Shown: positions 54,971 through 64,000 of the stretch, piece by piece
Layout: every line of letters begins with the position of its first letter
Numbering within the stretch: the stretch's first letter is position 1
Assembly: GCF_017301635.1 (NCBI RefSeq)
Contig: NZ_CP071091.1
Span: forward strand, 6,708,001 to 6,772,000
Direction of reading: 5' to 3'
Source of the DNA: Myxococcus landrumus
Lineage (GTDB): Bacteria; Myxococcota; Myxococcia; Myxococcales; Myxococcaceae
Length of the DNA: 64,000 bases
The notes under the pieces: model-generated
Database searches by the model: none
What the model saw: only the letters and a program-made list of their open reading frames with translations
Told to the model about the DNA's origin: nothing
Position numbers and translations under genes: made by a program

Positions 54971-55027
54971 GCCCGTGGCGACTTCGCCCGGAGAGCCCTG
55001 CTAGCGTGCCCCCACTTGGAGGGGATG

Positions 55028-58000
55028 ATGCGAAGGCCATCCGCGGTGGCACTGATGCTCGGTGTGCTGGCACTGGGCTCCGTCGTGGCGGTCATCGCCT
55101 TCCGCGCGTCCTCCCACGAAGCGCCCTCCTCCACCGGGCCCACGCCCGTCGCCGCGAGGCCCTCCACACCGCGCGAGCCGACCCCGCCGCCACGGGGCAC
55201 GCTGTCCATCCGAGGCCGCGTCCTCCGCGAGGACCAGAGCCCCGCCGGGGGCGTGGAGGTCTCCGCCACGCGGTCCATCCCCGGGGAGTCCCTGTCCGGA
55301 CGTCCTTGTGGCAAGGACACCGAGACGCCGCTGTCCTCGGCCCAGTGCGAGGACTTGCGAACGCTCCTCGAGGTGATTGACGAGGGCTCGGGCGCGGCGC
55401 CCGTCGTGGGGCAGGCCACCACGGCGGAGGATGGCTCCTTCACGCTGGAGGGACTGGCCGAGGGCACTGTCGCGCTCTGGGCCCTCTCTCCTCGGGGCGC
55501 GACGGTGAACCTCACCGTGGCGACGGGTACCCAGGATGTGACGCTGGTGCTCGCGCGCGAGATTCGCGGACAGGGACGCGTCATCGACGAGGCCGCGCGC
55601 CCCGTGGTGAACGCCACCGTGACGCTCTTCCATCTCGAACACTCCCGCTACTTCGAGGTGTTCACCGACAAGGACGGCCGCTTCGCCCTGGGCCCCTTGC
55701 CGCAAGGCGACTACACGCTCGTCATCTTCAGCCCCGGCATGCTCCCGCTCCATGTGCCCGACCTCTTCCTGGAGAATCTCCACGAGGAGGAGCTCGTGCT
55801 GCACCGGCCCCGGAGCATCGTCGGGCAGGTGCTCCAGGACGAGCGCCCCGTCGCGGGGGCCCAGGTGGAGACCCACGACGCCTGGTACCGCCAGGTGACG
55901 GACGCGCAGGGGCGCTTCACGCTGGAGAACCTCTACCCCGGGCGCTTCATCCTGTGGGCGCGCCACGGCGACCAGCAGGGCGAGGTGGTGACGGAGCTCG
56001 AGGAGGAGCAGGACCGGGTGGAGGTGACGGTGCGGTTGGGGACGCTCTTCCGCGTGATGGGCACGGTGCGCGACGAAGCGGGCAAGCCCGTGGCGGATGC
56101 ACTGGTGGAGATGAACGGCGCGGAGGACGTGATTCGCACCCGCCCCGCTCACGCCACCACGAAGGAAGACGGAACCTTCGTGCTCGACCACGCGCCCCAG
56201 GGCCCCATGTCCTTCAGCGCCTGGGCCGAGGGCTTTCAACAGTCCGAGCCCCAGGGCCAGGTGGTGACGGCCGACCTGCCGCCCCTCGACTTCGTGCTGA
56301 AGCGCGCCTTCGTCGTGGAGGGCATCGTCACGGACGCGGAGGGAAAGCCGCTCGCGGAGGCGCTGGTCACCGGCGTGAAGCGGACCAACGCGCTTCGCCC
56401 CCGGCATGAAAAGCCCCCGGAGTCGCCCTATGACCTGGCGGGGACGGTGGACTCGTACACCAACGAGCAGGGCCGCTTCCTGCTCAGCCTGACCGAGCCG
56501 GGAATCCACATCATCACCCCCGAGGCCGACGGGTTCCTCGGAACCTCCGTGGAGGTGGAGGCGCCCGCCCGGGACGTGAAGCTGGTGATGAACCCGGGGG
56601 CGCGGCTGCAAGGCCTCGTGGTGGACGCGCGCGGCGAGCCCATCCCGGAGGTCACCCTCACCCTCTGGGATGGCAAGGAGAAGGAGCTGCTCGTCTCCAT
56701 GGGCCCCAGCGACGAACACGGGCGCTTCAGCGTGGGGGGTCTGCCCTCGGGCGGGCCGTTCTCACTCAAGGCGGAGTTCGAAGTGGGCGGCATCCATCGC
56801 ACCTCCGTCCCCGTGGAGCTTCGCGACACGGAGACGACGAAGGTGACGGTGCGCATGGACACCGGGCTGTCCGTGTCGGGCGTCGTCGTGGATGAAGCGG
56901 GAGTCCCCGTCGCCGACGTCGGGGTGCATGGCGCGTCCCTCGAGGAGAGCAACGCGAGGAGCATGGATGAGGAGTCCCCCAGCGACTCCGTGGTGCCCTC
57001 CATCGCCACCACGGATGCCCAGGGACGCTTCACCCTCCACCACGTGCCGCCGGGAGCCTGTCGGCTGATGATTCAGAAGCAGGGCTACGTCCTGCGTGGA
57101 GACCCCGCCACCGACTCGGAGCCGCTGCCCCATGACCCTCGCGTCATCGTGCCCGCGGGAGCGAAGGATGTCCGGCTGGTGCTGCTGTACCAGGGGAGCA
57201 TCCGCGGCCGGCTGATGCGCGAGGACTACTCGCCCATCACCCGCTTCAACATCAACGAGGAGCCCCGGAGAGATCCGCTCGGGGCCTTCCGCGTGCCGGT
57301 GGACCCGCCGGGCAACATGACCTTGACGCTGGAGGCGCCGGGCCTCACGCGCCTGGTGCGCGAGGTCCACGTGGAGCCGGGCCAGGACGTGGACCTGGGC
57401 GACGTGGTCCTCAAGGCGGGACGGCGGGTGCGCGGCCGGGTGCTGGACGCGCGCACCTCCCAGCCCGTGGTCGGCGTGGAGATTGAAGCCAGCACCCCAC
57501 CCGCCTCCACGCCCGTCCGGGACCCCGAGGCGTATGTCGCGCCCCTCGCGAATGTCAGCACGGGCGCGGGAGGCGTCTTCGAGCTGCCGCCCCTGGAGCA
57601 CGGGCCCCTGCTCTTGAAGTTCCTCCATCCCGAGTACCTGTCCCACGAGGAGCACATCGGCCCCGCGGACACGGAGCTGGAGACAAGGCTCTCCTCCGGC
57701 GCGCGGCTGGCGGGCACGGTGGTGGACCGGCGCGGGCGCCCCGTCCAGAGCCACGTGGAGATAAAGCCCCTGTCTCCCCAGAACGAAGCCACCCGGTACA
57801 AGTACACCCGAGGAAGACAGGGGGCCTTCAGCGCCTCGGGACTGATGCCCGGGGACTACTCCGTCGTGCCTTCGGAGGCGGAGAACGTCGAGGGAGACAC
57901 CGTCTCCTTCATCCCCCGGCTCGTGAGCCTGGGCCCCTCCGAGAGCAAGACCCTCCAGTTCCAGGAGCGGGTGGGCCAGGGCGCGCTCAAGCTGCGTCTG

Positions 58001-58333
58001 GTGGAGCCGGGCCGCAGCCCCGAGGACCCCTTCGGCGGCATCGCGTTCATCAAGGTCCACCTGTTCCCCGGCCCCCTCCCCGCCATCACGTCCCGGAGGC
58101 AGTGGGACCAGCTCTCCCAGTCCCTGGCGGTGCCTCGCCTCGAGGACCCCATGACCCTCGAAGAGCACCTGTCCTTCTCGGAGCTGCCCCTGGGCCGCTA
58201 CACCTTCGCCATGAGGGGCACGGATGTCCGGACGCGACAGGTCGTGCTCCACCGCGAGGAGGTCGAGGTCTCCTCCCCGGGTGTCATCACCATCGACCTG
58301 CGGCCTCGGTGGGTGCCCCTCGCCGAGCCGTGA
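55028..58333 (+). CDS. Large protein of repeated carboxypeptidase-regulatory-like domains, copy 2
   Basis: 1101 residues with an N-terminal anchor (VALMLGVLALGSVVAVIAF) and roughly ten beta-sandwich domains of the same type as the gene at 44836 (GRVLREDQSPAGGVEVSA, GIVTDAEGKPLAEALVTG, GRVLDARTSQPVVGVEIEA). It ends in a further sandwich rich in charged residues. Likely anchored and outside the cytoplasm. ATG 55028 gives the best spacing to GGAGG; ATG 55025 and a TTG at 55016 are alternatives. Confidence 0.78.
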   Translation: MRRPSAVALMLGVLALGSVVAVIAFRASSHEAPSSTGPTPVAARPSTPREPTPPPRGTLSIRGRVLREDQSPAGGVEVSATRSIPGESLSGRPCGKDTETPLSSAQCEDLRTLLEVIDEGSGAAPVVGQATTAEDGSFTLEGLAEGTVALWALSPRGATVNLTVATGTQDVTLVLAREIRGQGRVIDEAARPVVNATVTLFHLEHSRYFEVFTDKDGRFALGPLPQGDYTLVIFSPGMLPLHVPDLFLENLHEEELVLHRPRSIVGQVLQDERPVAGAQVETHDAWYRQVTDAQGRFTLENLYPGRFILWARHGDQQGEVVTELEEEQDRVEVTVRLGTLFRVMGTVRDEAGKPVADALVEMNGAEDVIRTRPAHATTKEDGTFVLDHAPQGPMSFSAWAEGFQQSEPQGQVVTADLPPLDFVLKRAFVVEGIVTDAEGKPLAEALVTGVKRTNALRPRHEKPPESPYDLAGTVDSYTNEQGRFLLSLTEPGIHIITPEADGFLGTSVEVEAPARDVKLVMNPGARLQGLVVDARGEPIPEVTLTLWDGKEKELLVSMGPSDEHGRFSVGGLPSGGPFSLKAEFEVGGIHRTSVPVELRDTETTKVTVRMDTGLSVSGVVVDEAGVPVADVGVHGASLEESNARSMDEESPSDSVVPSIATTDAQGRFTLHHVPPGACRLMIQKQGYVLRGDPATDSEPLPHDPRVIVPAGAKDVRLVLLYQGSIRGRLMREDYSPITRFNINEEPRRDPLGAFRVPVDPPGNMTLTLEAPGLTRLVREVHVEPGQDVDLGDVVLKAGRRVRGRVLDARTSQPVVGVEIEASTPPASTPVRDPEAYVAPLANVSTGAGGVFELPPLEHGPLLLKFLHPEYLSHEEHIGPADTELETRLSSGARLAGTVVDRRGRPVQSHVEIKPLSPQNEATRYKYTRGRQGAFSASGLMPGDYSVVPSEAENVEGDTVSFIPRLVSLGPSESKTLQFQERVGQGALKLRLVEPGRSPEDPFGGIAFIKVHLFPGPLPAITSRRQWDQLSQSLAVPRLEDPMTLEEHLSFSELPLGRYTFAMRGTDVRTRQVVLHREEVEVSSPGVITIDLRPRWVPLAEP

Positions 58334-58379
58334 CGTCCGCCCTCTCTGAAAGCAAGACTTCCCAGACTCGGGCGTGCCC

Positions 58380-58395
58380 ACACTGTCCACAGTGT
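58380..58395. promoter_or_regulatory. Palindrome before the helical-repeat gene
   Basis: Perfect ACACTG / CAGTGT arms with a 4-base spacer, 25 bases before the start codon at 58421. It could be an operator or a mRNA hairpin. Confidence 0.3.
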
Positions 58396-58420
58396 CGGCT
58401 TGTGATAAGTCCTCGGGCCC

Positions 58421-61150
58421 ATGTCGACGAGCGATGCGCTGAACGCAGCAGACCTCGAGCGGTTGGCCCAGGCGGAGTCGCCGGACCTGGCCGATGCCGT
58501 GCTCGCCTTCCTCGAGCAGCCCGAGCCCACGCCCGAGCCCGGCAAGGCGCCGCCCAAGGGCGCCTTCACCTTCACGAAGCTGCGCTCCACGCTGTCCCAG
58601 TCGTGGTTCCAGGGCGGCGTCAAGCAGCGGCGCGCCTACTCGCATGCGGCGTGGCAGCGCTTCCTCGCGCAGAAGGACCTGCCCATGCCGGCGCGCTTCG
58701 CGCTGGCGGACCTGCTCGTCTCCCTCTACGAGCGGAAGACCGAGGCCTCACGCGCCATCCTCATCGACATCGCGCGCCGCGCGGACCTGAAGTTCGGGCT
58801 GTGGGGCGGCCTCAAGCGCATCTACAAGCGGGCCGAGGCCGACCACGACGCGGAGATGTTCGGCGTGCTCGCGTGGCGCTTCGACGTGGAGCGGCGGCGA
58901 GCCCACGCGCACGAGGTCTCCACCGGCACGTTGCACTACCTGCGCCTGCGTGCGTGGCGCTACCTGCGCCACCTGGGCGCGGCCGTCCCGGAGCTGTACC
59001 CGCAGTTCGCCGTGGAGGTGCTGCGTCACTATGACGAGGACACCTCGTGGTCCTCGCTGTGGGTGGCCCATCACATCTGGGCGCACGACTCCAAGAAGTA
59101 CACGACGCGCGCCTTCCCCATCCAGCCGCCGACGGACCTGGTGAAGCACCGCGCGTTCTCCGACGCGTGGAAGCGCTCGCCGGACGCGCTGATGCGGCTG
59201 CTCGACACGTGCCTGTCGGACCCCGCCGCGCGCTTCGCCATCCAGGGCCTGCGCAAGGACTTCCCGGAGGCGCTGCGCAAGGTGACGCCCGCGTGGCTGG
59301 ACCGGCTCGCGCGCCGTCCGCTGGCCAGCGCCCATGACTTCCTGGTGGAGACGTTGCAGGGCTCGCCCGAGTTCCACCAGGGCAAGCTGCGGGAGCTGGG
59401 GCTGCACGAAGCGGTGCTCGCGTTGCTCATGTCACCCAGTGGCAAGGCGCGCACGTACGCCATCGAGTACGCCCGCGCCCACGCGCCGGACATGCCCACC
59501 GAGCGGCTGATGATGCTGGTGGCCGACGGCGCCAACGACGTGAAGTCCTTCGCCGCCGCGCTGCTGGAGAAGCGCAACCCGCGCGACCTGGGCATCGAGC
59601 TGCTCGGCCGGCTCCTGTCGTACAAGCCCACGGCGGCCTTCGCGTCCAAGTCGCTGGAGCAGTCGTTCGACCGGGCGGAGCTGTCCGCCAGCTTCCTGCG
59701 CGACATGTACCTGGGCACCCACGAGCAGCTCACCTGGGCCAAGGGCTTCGTCGCGTCCAAGTACCCCGGCACGGAGATGCCGGTGGCCTTCTGGAAGGAC
59801 CTGCTCGAGGACCCTCGGCTGGAGGAGGACCCGGACCCGGTGGAGGACCTGGCGGTGAAGGCGCTGTCGGCGTACACGCCCGCGGCCATTGGCCCGGAGT
59901 GGCTGCTGGACAAGACGGCGCACCGCCGCATCGGCAACACGGTGGCCCGGTGGCTGAACCGCGCGGACAGCCTGCCGGGGCTGGACGTGGAGAAGGTGAA
60001 GGGGCTGGTCTTCAGCGCGAAGCACCGCCACGTGGCGCTGACGCTCTTGGGCAACCGCAAGCTGTTCACCGCGCGCCAGCTCACCGTGCCCTGGCTGCTC
60101 GCGCTCGCGCGCCGCGCGGACCCGACGCTGCACGACTTCGCGCACCGCTACCTGCTGGAGAACGTGGCCCCCGCGGACTTCAGCGACACGGGCGACGCGG
60201 CCGCGGGACTCGAGCGGCTGTTCGAGCTGGCGCTCGGCGCCAAGCAGCCGGTGCCCGTGCGCACGTTCGCCCAGACGTACCTGCGCTGCCACCACCCCAC
60301 CATCGGCGCGGAGCAGCCGGAGTCGAAGTCCTACGACATCAAGCCGCGCGCGCCTCGCAAGTCGTACACGCCGGAGAAGCTGTGGCCCGCGCTGTTCGAC
60401 ACGCGCGACGACGTGCGCCGCTTCGCGCTGACCATCGCCCGCGCGGAGCTGCGCGCCTGGGGCTGGCACACGCGCGTGTACGAGCTGGCGGACTCCGACG
60501 CGAAGGAGATTCGCAACCTCGCCTACGACGCGCTCCTGCGCGCCGGTGAGGAAGGCGCGGATGCCCGCCATGTGCTGCACCCGGAGGAGCTGGACTCGGT
60601 GAAGGTCTTCTCCCTCACGGAGAGCACCAAGCGCAGCACGCGCGAGGTGGCCGTGGAGCTCATCCGCCGGCACTACGCGCGGCTGGGTGGCGCGGAGCGG
60701 CTCGCGTGGCTGATGCAGAGCGCGGACCGCGAAGTCGGCCTGTTCGCCGTGCGGCTGCTCTGGGAGAAGCACCGCCCCACGCACCTGCCGGAGGGCTGGA
60801 AGCCGTCGGGCGCGAAGGAGGCCCCCTCGGCGGGCGGTGGCGAGCGCTTCACGGACGTCGCGGCGCTGCGCGACTTCCTGCGCAAGATGCTCTTCGGCCT
60901 GCCCCCGGGACGCGCGAAGGAAGCGCGCGAGGGCGAGGTGCAGAAGCGCCTGTCGGCCAGCGAGGCCAAGCGCCGCGTCATCGAGCTGGTGCGGGACCTG
61001 GGGCTGGAAGACGAGAACTTCGCCCGCGTCGTCGCGCCCGTGCTGGAGGAGTTCACCGGCTCCATGGCGAAGGGTGAATGGCAGAGCTGTCTGGCATCCC
61101 TGGTCCAGTTGCGCACGGCGCACCCGGACGCGCGGCTCGGGAGCTTCTGA
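58421..61150 (+). CDS. Unknown 909-residue helical-repeat (HEAT-like) protein
   Basis: Not a named family. Predicted soluble and almost entirely alpha-helical, with ARM/HEAT-like repeats (RTYAIEYARAHAPDM, VRRFALTIARAELRAW, IRNLAYDALLRAG). The C-terminal 60 residues form a separate helical domain. No enzyme motif. The gene lies 68 bases before a WD40/HEAT gene on the same strand and is probably expressed with it, suggesting a scaffold pair. Confidence 0.72.
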   Translation: MSTSDALNAADLERLAQAESPDLADAVLAFLEQPEPTPEPGKAPPKGAFTFTKLRSTLSQSWFQGGVKQRRAYSHAAWQRFLAQKDLPMPARFALADLLVSLYERKTEASRAILIDIARRADLKFGLWGGLKRIYKRAEADHDAEMFGVLAWRFDVERRRAHAHEVSTGTLHYLRLRAWRYLRHLGAAVPELYPQFAVEVLRHYDEDTSWSSLWVAHHIWAHDSKKYTTRAFPIQPPTDLVKHRAFSDAWKRSPDALMRLLDTCLSDPAARFAIQGLRKDFPEALRKVTPAWLDRLARRPLASAHDFLVETLQGSPEFHQGKLRELGLHEAVLALLMSPSGKARTYAIEYARAHAPDMPTERLMMLVADGANDVKSFAAALLEKRNPRDLGIELLGRLLSYKPTAAFASKSLEQSFDRAELSASFLRDMYLGTHEQLTWAKGFVASKYPGTEMPVAFWKDLLEDPRLEEDPDPVEDLAVKALSAYTPAAIGPEWLLDKTAHRRIGNTVARWLNRADSLPGLDVEKVKGLVFSAKHRHVALTLLGNRKLFTARQLTVPWLLALARRADPTLHDFAHRYLLENVAPADFSDTGDAAAGLERLFELALGAKQPVPVRTFAQTYLRCHHPTIGAEQPESKSYDIKPRAPRKSYTPEKLWPALFDTRDDVRRFALTIARAELRAWGWHTRVYELADSDAKEIRNLAYDALLRAGEEGADARHVLHPEELDSVKVFSLTESTKRSTREVAVELIRRHYARLGGAERLAWLMQSADREVGLFAVRLLWEKHRPTHLPEGWKPSGAKEAPSAGGGERFTDVAALRDFLRKMLFGLPPGRAKEAREGEVQKRLSASEAKRRVIELVRDLGLEDENFARVVAPVLEEFTGSMAKGEWQSCLASLVQLRTAHPDARLGSF

Positions 61151-61218
61151 GTCCCGCGTCTGTTGCCCTCCATTGCGCCCCTTCGCGATGTTAAGAAGAG
61201 CGGCCCCGAAGGAACATC

Positions 61219-64000
61219 ATGTCCGTCCTCGCCATCGGCAACATCGAGAAGCTCCGTGCACTCGCGGCCAACACGCGGGTGCTGCTGCTCGGCGGCGCTC
61301 GCGCCTCCACCGCCAGCCGCGTCACCGCGTTCGAGCCCGGCACCAACAAGGTGCTGTGGAGCACTGAGTTCCCCTCCGCGGTGAATGCCCTGGCCCTCTC
61401 GGGCGAGCGCTTCGCCGCCGCGTGCGCCGACGGCGCGCTGTGCTTCGGCACGCTGTCCGACGGACAGGTGCAGGGGCGGCTCGAGGGTGCCCACGCGGGC
61501 GGCATCACCTCGCTGGCCTCCGGCGTGGACGGCAAGCTGCTCTTCAGCGCGGGCGTGGATGGCGCCGTGCGCGGGTGGGAGTGGGAGTCCACGCGCAAGG
61601 TGCATGAGTGGACCGCGGCCTCGCAGCCGCTGCGCGCCGTGGCGGTGGACCCGTCCGGCACGTATGTCGCGTGTGGTGGCGACGACGGCGTGGTGCGCTC
61701 CATCACCCGCGCCACGGGTGAGCGGCGCGACATGGCGGGCCACGAGGGCGCGGTGCGCGCGCTGGCCTTCACGCCGCGCGACGGCCGGCTCGTCTCCGGT
61801 GGCGACGATGGCAAGCTGCGCTTCTGGTACCTGGTGGGCGCGGTGGAGTTCGAGGTCCGCGGCGACAAGGACACCGGCCATGCGGGCACCGTGCTCGCCC
61901 TGCTCTTCCCGCCCACGCCCGCCGCGCAGAACGACGAGGAGCCCTCCGACCGCGTCTGGTCCGCGGGCAGCGACGGCAAGGTGAAGGCGTGGAAGCTGGA
62001 CGAGCGCCGCAAGCCGCGCACGTTCGACTGCGGCAGCAAGCCGGTGAACGCGCTCGTGTTCATGCCGCCCGCCAACCCGCGCGTGGCGAAGACGGCGCTG
62101 GGCTCGGTCTTCACCGCGAGCGACGACCGCCGCGTCTTCCGCTTCGGCATCGAGGTGGACGGCAAGCCGGCCAATGACCAGGACACCTCGCGGCACGGCC
62201 TGGACGTGCTGACGGAGTCGCTGAAGGCGGGCCGCCCCAAGCGCGAGGCCGCCATTCGCGAGGCCGTGGTGCTGGACGAGCCGGAGGCGCTCGAGTTCGT
62301 GCTCCAGGTGCTGAGCACGGACAAGGAGGCGGAGGTCCGCCGCGTCGCCGCCATCGAGCTGGGCCTGAAGGGCCGCGTCGGCGCGCGCGTCAAGCTGCGC
62401 GAGCGCCTCAGCGACGACCACCCCCAGGTGCGCGCGGAGTCCTTCAAGGCGCTCGAGCGCCTGGAGACGGAGTCCGCGCTGGCCGCTCCCCGCGCCGCGC
62501 TGGAATCGCGCTTCGTGGACATGCGGGTGGAGGGCCTGCGGAAGCTGGCGAAGCTGGGCGGCACGTCCCCGCTCGTGCCCTCCCTCATCGCGGGGATGCT
62601 CGGGCAGAACGACTCCGCGGTGGCGCTGGCCGCCCTGGATGCGCTCGTCGAGGTGAGCCCCGCGGGAGACACCGAGCCCCTGCGCGCCGCCTTCGAGCGC
62701 GGCCTCTCCGCGCTGCGCGTGGAGGTGCTCATCCGCATCGCCGGGGCGGGCTTCCTGGGCCACCCCCGGCTCCAGCCGCTGGTCGCTCGCGCGCTGGATG
62801 ACGTGGAAGCCGACGTGCGCCGCGTGGCCTTCACCATCCGCGTGATGGAGCGCCGGGCCCTGTCCCACGCGCTGGAGACCCGCGACGAGGACTTCGCGCG
62901 CTCCGTCAAGGACGTGGCCCGCCGCCTGGCCATGCGCACGCGGCAGGGGACCCCGTCGCTCACGGACGCGGACATCCAGGCCGCTCGCGACACCATGCCC
63001 GCGCAGGGCACCGTCGGGGGCACGCTGACGGAGAACGACCTGGAGCCGCTGGTCGCCGCCATGGCGTGCCGCACGCCGGACACCGCCGTCAATGGCGCGC
63101 GGGGCCTGGCGCTGCTGGGTGACGCGCGAGCGCTGGGCGCGCTGCTGCAGTTGTCCCGCGAGCCCGAGGCGGTCATCCGCCGTCAGGCCGCCCTCTCGCT
63201 CCAGGCCCTCCAGGATGCTCGCGCCCGCGAGCGGCTGGTGTGGATGCTGGACGACGAGAACGCGGACGTGCGCGCCGTCTCGCTCGACGCCGTGGTGGCG
63301 CTGAGCGCGGAGGCTCCGCTGACGTCGGCCGAGGCGGCGCTGCGCTCCGGCCACGAGGACGTGCGCGTGCGCGGCCTGGACCGGCTGGTGAAGCTGGGCG
63401 CGGCGGCACAGGGCGCGGAGTCGCTGCTCGGCGACGCGCTGGAGGACGAGTCCGCCAAGGTGCGCGGCGAGGCGTTCCGGACGCTGTGGGCCTGGAACGA
63501 GAAGGTGCCGGAGAAGGCCCTGGACCGCGCGCTCTCGGGCCGCTTCCCGGACCTGCGTCACCGCGCGGTGGAGGTCCTCTCCCAGCGCGGCACCGAGGGC
63601 TGGGCGCAGGAGCGCCTGAAGAAGTCCGTGGAGGACCGCGACGCGAGCGTCGCCACCGCCGCCTACGAGGCGTGGGTGAAGCTGGTGGGCAAGGAGAAGC
63701 CGGAGCCGCACCTGGCGGCCCTGGCCTCCACGCTCACCTCCGTGCGCGTGCTGGGCGCGAAGGGCTCCGTGCACGCTCCCGCGGAGCCGCTGCGCTCGCC
63801 GCTGCTCAAGCGCGTGCAGGACGAGGAAGTGGAAGTCGCCGTCGCCGCGCTGGAGGCGCTGGACAAGCTGATCACGGCGGAGAACGGGCCGCTGCTCGCG
63901 GGCCTCGCCGCCGCATCGCTGCTGGTGCGCGTGCGCGCCGCGGAGCTGCTCGCCCCGCGCGGCGCCGAGGACATCATCGAGCCCATGCGCGGGCTGATGG
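61219..64000 (+). CDS. WD40-repeat and HEAT-repeat protein, 3' end beyond the window
   Basis: The frame starts at an ATG behind AAGGA and is open to the last base (927 codons seen). The first about 320 residues are a WD40-type propeller (AGGITSLASGVDGKLLFSAG, GAVRALAFTPRDGRLVSGGD as landmarks). The rest is a long series of HEAT repeats (VRRVAAIELGLKGRVGA, VRAESFKALERLE, VIRRQAALSLQALQDA). Such proteins serve as scaffolds. The upstream 909-residue helical protein is its likely partner. Confidence 0.8.
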   Translation, partial: MSVLAIGNIEKLRALAANTRVLLLGGARASTASRVTAFEPGTNKVLWSTEFPSAVNALALSGERFAAACADGALCFGTLSDGQVQGRLEGAHAGGITSLASGVDGKLLFSAGVDGAVRGWEWESTRKVHEWTAASQPLRAVAVDPSGTYVACGGDDGVVRSITRATGERRDMAGHEGAVRALAFTPRDGRLVSGGDDGKLRFWYLVGAVEFEVRGDKDTGHAGTVLALLFPPTPAAQNDEEPSDRVWSAGSDGKVKAWKLDERRKPRTFDCGSKPVNALVFMPPANPRVAKTALGSVFTASDDRRVFRFGIEVDGKPANDQDTSRHGLDVLTESLKAGRPKREAAIREAVVLDEPEALEFVLQVLSTDKEAEVRRVAAIELGLKGRVGARVKLRERLSDDHPQVRAESFKALERLETESALAAPRAALESRFVDMRVEGLRKLAKLGGTSPLVPSLIAGMLGQNDSAVALAALDALVEVSPAGDTEPLRAAFERGLSALRVEVLIRIAGAGFLGHPRLQPLVARALDDVEADVRRVAFTIRVMERRALSHALETRDEDFARSVKDVARRLAMRTRQGTPSLTDADIQAARDTMPAQGTVGGTLTENDLEPLVAAMACRTPDTAVNGARGLALLGDARALGALLQLSREPEAVIRRQAALSLQALQDARARERLVWMLDDENADVRAVSLDAVVALSAEAPLTSAEAALRSGHEDVRVRGLDRLVKLGAAAQGAESLLGDALEDESAKVRGEAFRTLWAWNEKVPEKALDRALSGRFPDLRHRAVEVLSQRGTEGWAQERLKKSVEDRDASVATAAYEAWVKLVGKEKPEPHLAALASTLTSVRVLGAKGSVHAPAEPLRSPLLKRVQDEEVEVAVAALEALDKLITAENGPLLAGLAAASLLVRVRAAELLAPRGAEDIIEPMRGLM

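Noticed and set aside
60673..63774. 1033-codon open frame on the minus strand
   Set aside because: Antisense to the helical-repeat and WD40/HEAT genes; the composition is that of a shadow, with no domain.

Overview
The window looks like a piece of a large, GC-rich (about 70% G+C) myxobacterial chromosome, probably Myxococcaceae. The signs are strong third-position GC, long antisense open frames, serine/threonine kinases joined to zinc-finger and TPR parts, a Myxococcales-type ECF sigma fragment, many lipoproteins, and an NtrC-type regulator. No rRNA, tRNA, CRISPR array or insertion sequence was recognised. Gene density is high; only one gene-free stretch exceeds 300 bases (40711-41177).

Layout. 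1-5.7 kb: the end of formate-tetrahydrofolate ligase, a chemoreceptor without a sensor domain, a saccharopine-dehydrogenase-like reductase, two tandem EIIA-type phosphotransfer proteins and a small unknown protein. 6-9 kb: a beta-propeller lipoprotein with a porin, then two paralogous small membrane proteins sharing a four-cysteine spacing. 9.2-19.5 kb: an AlgB-like sigma-54 response regulator and a KinB-like histidine kinase lie on either side of a tandem duplication of a 1039-residue Ser/Thr kinase. A truncated sigma factor sits between the two kinase copies. 19.5-26.6 kb: a complete potassium-uptake operon read on the minus strand (porin, 26-residue membrane peptide, kdpF, kdpA, kdpB, kdpC, a KdpD lacking its kinase half, then the histidine kinase). 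26.7-34.8 kb: a TIGR02996 protein, a methyltransferase, a beta-helix lipoprotein, a protein with the catalytic pattern of Burkholderia lethal factor 1, and a cytochrome b561/molybdenum oxidoreductase pair. 34.9-40.7 kb: assorted enzymes, ending in a two-gene operon of dehalogenase-family proteins. 41.2-44.5 kb: an operon of a small protein, a multi-spanning histidine kinase, an isoprenoid-synthase-fold protein and a methyltransferase. 44.6-58.3 kb: two large paralogous carboxypeptidase-regulatory-domain proteins enclosing an SbcD/SbcC-like (YhaO/YhaN-like) pair, a cyclic-nucleotide-binding protein and a PlsC-like acyltransferase. 58.4-64 kb: a helical-repeat protein and a WD40/HEAT protein that runs off the window.

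Most notable: (1) the lethal-factor-1-like deamidase candidate at 32185-33147, whose upstream region shares a 47-bp element with the neighbouring beta-helix lipoprotein gene; (2) the histidine kinase/isoprenoid synthase/methyltransferase operon, reminiscent of isoprenoid-modified or isoprenoid-derived signalling; (3) a motif found upstream of four minus-strand transcription units, including the potassium operon; (4) the kinase duplication whose edge leaves a remnant of the sigma gene start. All functional statements come from reading the sequence and from knowledge of the families; no database search was run.
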